From Deltaproteobacteria bacterium (GTDB lineage: Bacteria; Desulfobacterota; Desulfobacteria; Desulfobacterales; ETH-SRB1): a stretch of DNA of 6,686 bases. Under the pieces are notes generated by a model. It was not told the DNA's origin, made no database searches, and saw only the letters and a list, made by a program, of their open reading frames with translations. The DNA lies in the NCBI GenBank assembly GCA_030627405.1, contig DAOUSD010000097.1:1-6686 (forward strand). Reading direction: 5' to 3'. Both the position numbers and the translations under genes were made by a program. Positions 5,719 through 6,686 of the stretch are shown piece by piece; within the stretch, counting starts at the first letter, position 1, and every line of letters begins with the position of its first letter.

Positions 5719-6686
5719 CTACTGATCTTTTTCAGAGTGGCATGTAAAACAACCAGTGCCATCAGCACCACCACCACCAGCTACCATACCATCATAACCC
5801 CAACGGAGCATATCGTCATTAGGACTGCCGTGCGGCCTGTGACAGGACAGACACATAACCATGTCAGTACCAGGGGTTACTATCTCGGCGGCAACTATAG
5901 CAGCCAGGTCTGGTCTTGCTACAGGAACATTAGGATCGTAAGCAGTGTAAGCTGCATATTCTCCAGTAATTGGCAGGACCGCGTCAGATGGATGTCGAAT
6001 CCACTCGCCATTACCGTCTTGCTGAGTATGAAAATTACCGTGACAGCCGACACAATATCCAGTCATGGTATGATCAGTCGAAGTAGTACTTCCAAGATAT
6101 TCGTTATGATCACCAACATTATTAGTTAGCTCACGATCATCATCTTCAATACCGTGAACACCAACTCCAGCAGTATGTCCGGTAAGGAATCTGAAGTAAC
6201 CATTTGCTTCTTCAGCAACAGCACCGGCAGCCTGTTGAGGTGCGTGGTGTTTAGGAAGGTGACAGCCTTCGCATCCAGTAGCGAGTGCAGCACCATCAGC
6301 CACTGGTGCAAACAGAGTTTTATGGCAGCTTTCACCGCACATTCCACCACCATACTTATCACCAGGCGCTCCAGATGCTAAAGCAGTATCACCGGCCATA
6401 CCAGGAATTCCCTTTACATTGTGACCTTTTGCGTCATCATCAACAACCCACTTAAAGTTACCACCAGCTAGAGTATTAGTACCATAGATTGCACCCGTAT
6501 CATAGACATAAGGCGTAGTGTTGTTTCCGTCGTTTTCTCCAGTATGACAACCTACACAGCTACCTCTTGTCAGGCTGGGGAACCCACCTCCGTCAGGACC
6601 GCCCGTACCGTCTATTTCAGTGTTAATCATCATGTTGGTGCCGCCCTGGCTGTTGTGCATAGTATGGCAGTTGGCGCACATACCGG
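5719..6686 (-). CDS. OmcS/OmcE-like extracellular multihaem cytochrome (5' end outside window)
   Basis: The frame is open to the right edge, and a Met codon at 6679-6681 is internal. The signal peptide and the first few mature residues are missing, because the first haem site sits almost at the edge. From that Met (residue 1) there are 320 residues, with haem sites at C2, C42, C115, C137, C210, C277 and C311. Six are CXXCH; the third is CGESCH (115-120), a CX3CH site. Features recalled from Geobacter OmcS recur in order: CHTMHNS near the N-terminus, NFKWV followed by KGHNV (75-89), a haem site then RHPSD (229-233), CLSCHRPHG (277-285) and a last site close to the C-terminus. OmcS has six haems and polymerises into extracellular cytochrome filaments, so this protein may do likewise. 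Glycine-, threonine- and asparagine-rich segments fit an exported protein. The gene converges on the dodecahaem pair. Its GC content appears higher by eye than that of purM and lptD, which may reflect high expression. Confidence 0.85.
   Translation of the reverse strand, partial: GMCANCHTMHNSQGGTNMMINTEIDGTGGPDGGGFPSLTRGSCVGCHTGENDGNNTTPYVYDTGAIYGTNTLAGGNFKWVVDDDAKGHNVKGIPGMAGDTALASGAPGDKYGGGMCGESCHKTLFAPVADGAALATGCEGCHLPKHHAPQQAAGAVAEEANGYFRFLTGHTAGVGVHGIEDDDRELTNNVGDHNEYLGSTTSTDHTMTGYCVGCHGNFHTQQDGNGEWIRHPSDAVLPITGEYAAYTAYDPNVPVARPDLAAIVAAEIVTPGTDMVMCLSCHRPHGSPNDDMLRWGYDGMVAGGGGADGTGCFTCHSEKDQ

Noticed and set aside
5659..6129. A long plus-strand open frame opposite the minus-strand cytochrome.
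   Set aside because: Its product has low-complexity, serine/threonine-rich composition with no family features, while the opposite strand encodes seven haem-binding sites. It is a shadow frame.

Overview
The window looks like chromosomal DNA of an anaerobic, diderm, AT-rich bacterium, most likely a member of Desulfobacterota (the former Deltaproteobacteria). I infer this from three things: an LptD with a deltaproteobacterial flavour, so there is an LPS-bearing outer membrane; closely spaced dodecahaem c-type cytochromes; and an OmcS/OmcE-like extracellular cytochrome. The species cannot be fixed from the sequence alone.

Layout. Positions 1-82 hold the tail of an unidentified gene. purM (108-1151) follows, and its last 10 bases overlap the most upstream start of lptD (1142-3523). 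A 238-base gap (3524-3761) contains a possible promoter and a terminator-like hairpin only 33 bases before the next start codon. Two tandem cytochrome genes come next: a secreted 12-site cytochrome (3762-4550) and a 12-haem lipoprotein cytochrome (4565-5479). They are 14 bases apart, and the second has a perfect nine-base Shine-Dalgarno sequence. They share the same order and spacing of haem sites and are clearly paralogues. A strong intrinsic terminator (5526-5566) closes this pair. A 14-bp perfect inverted repeat (5612-5651) and a second GC-rich hairpin lie between the pair and a convergent gene on the minus strand (stop at 5719, running off the right edge). That gene encodes a seven-site multihaem cytochrome resembling the filament-forming OmcS/OmcE group of Geobacter.

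Function. The left half is housekeeping: purine synthesis and LPS export. The right half looks like an electron-transfer locus. The first cytochrome is probably periplasmic, the second probably anchored to the outer membrane by lipid, and the third probably extracellular and filament-forming. Together they could form an extracellular electron-transfer route from the periplasm to the outside. No outer-membrane porin of a porin-cytochrome conduit is visible here; the only beta-barrel gene is lptD, which has its own job.

Two departures from the usual haem motif stand out. Site 11 of the first cytochrome is CXXCK, where its paralogue has CXXCH. The minus-strand cytochrome has one CX3CH site.
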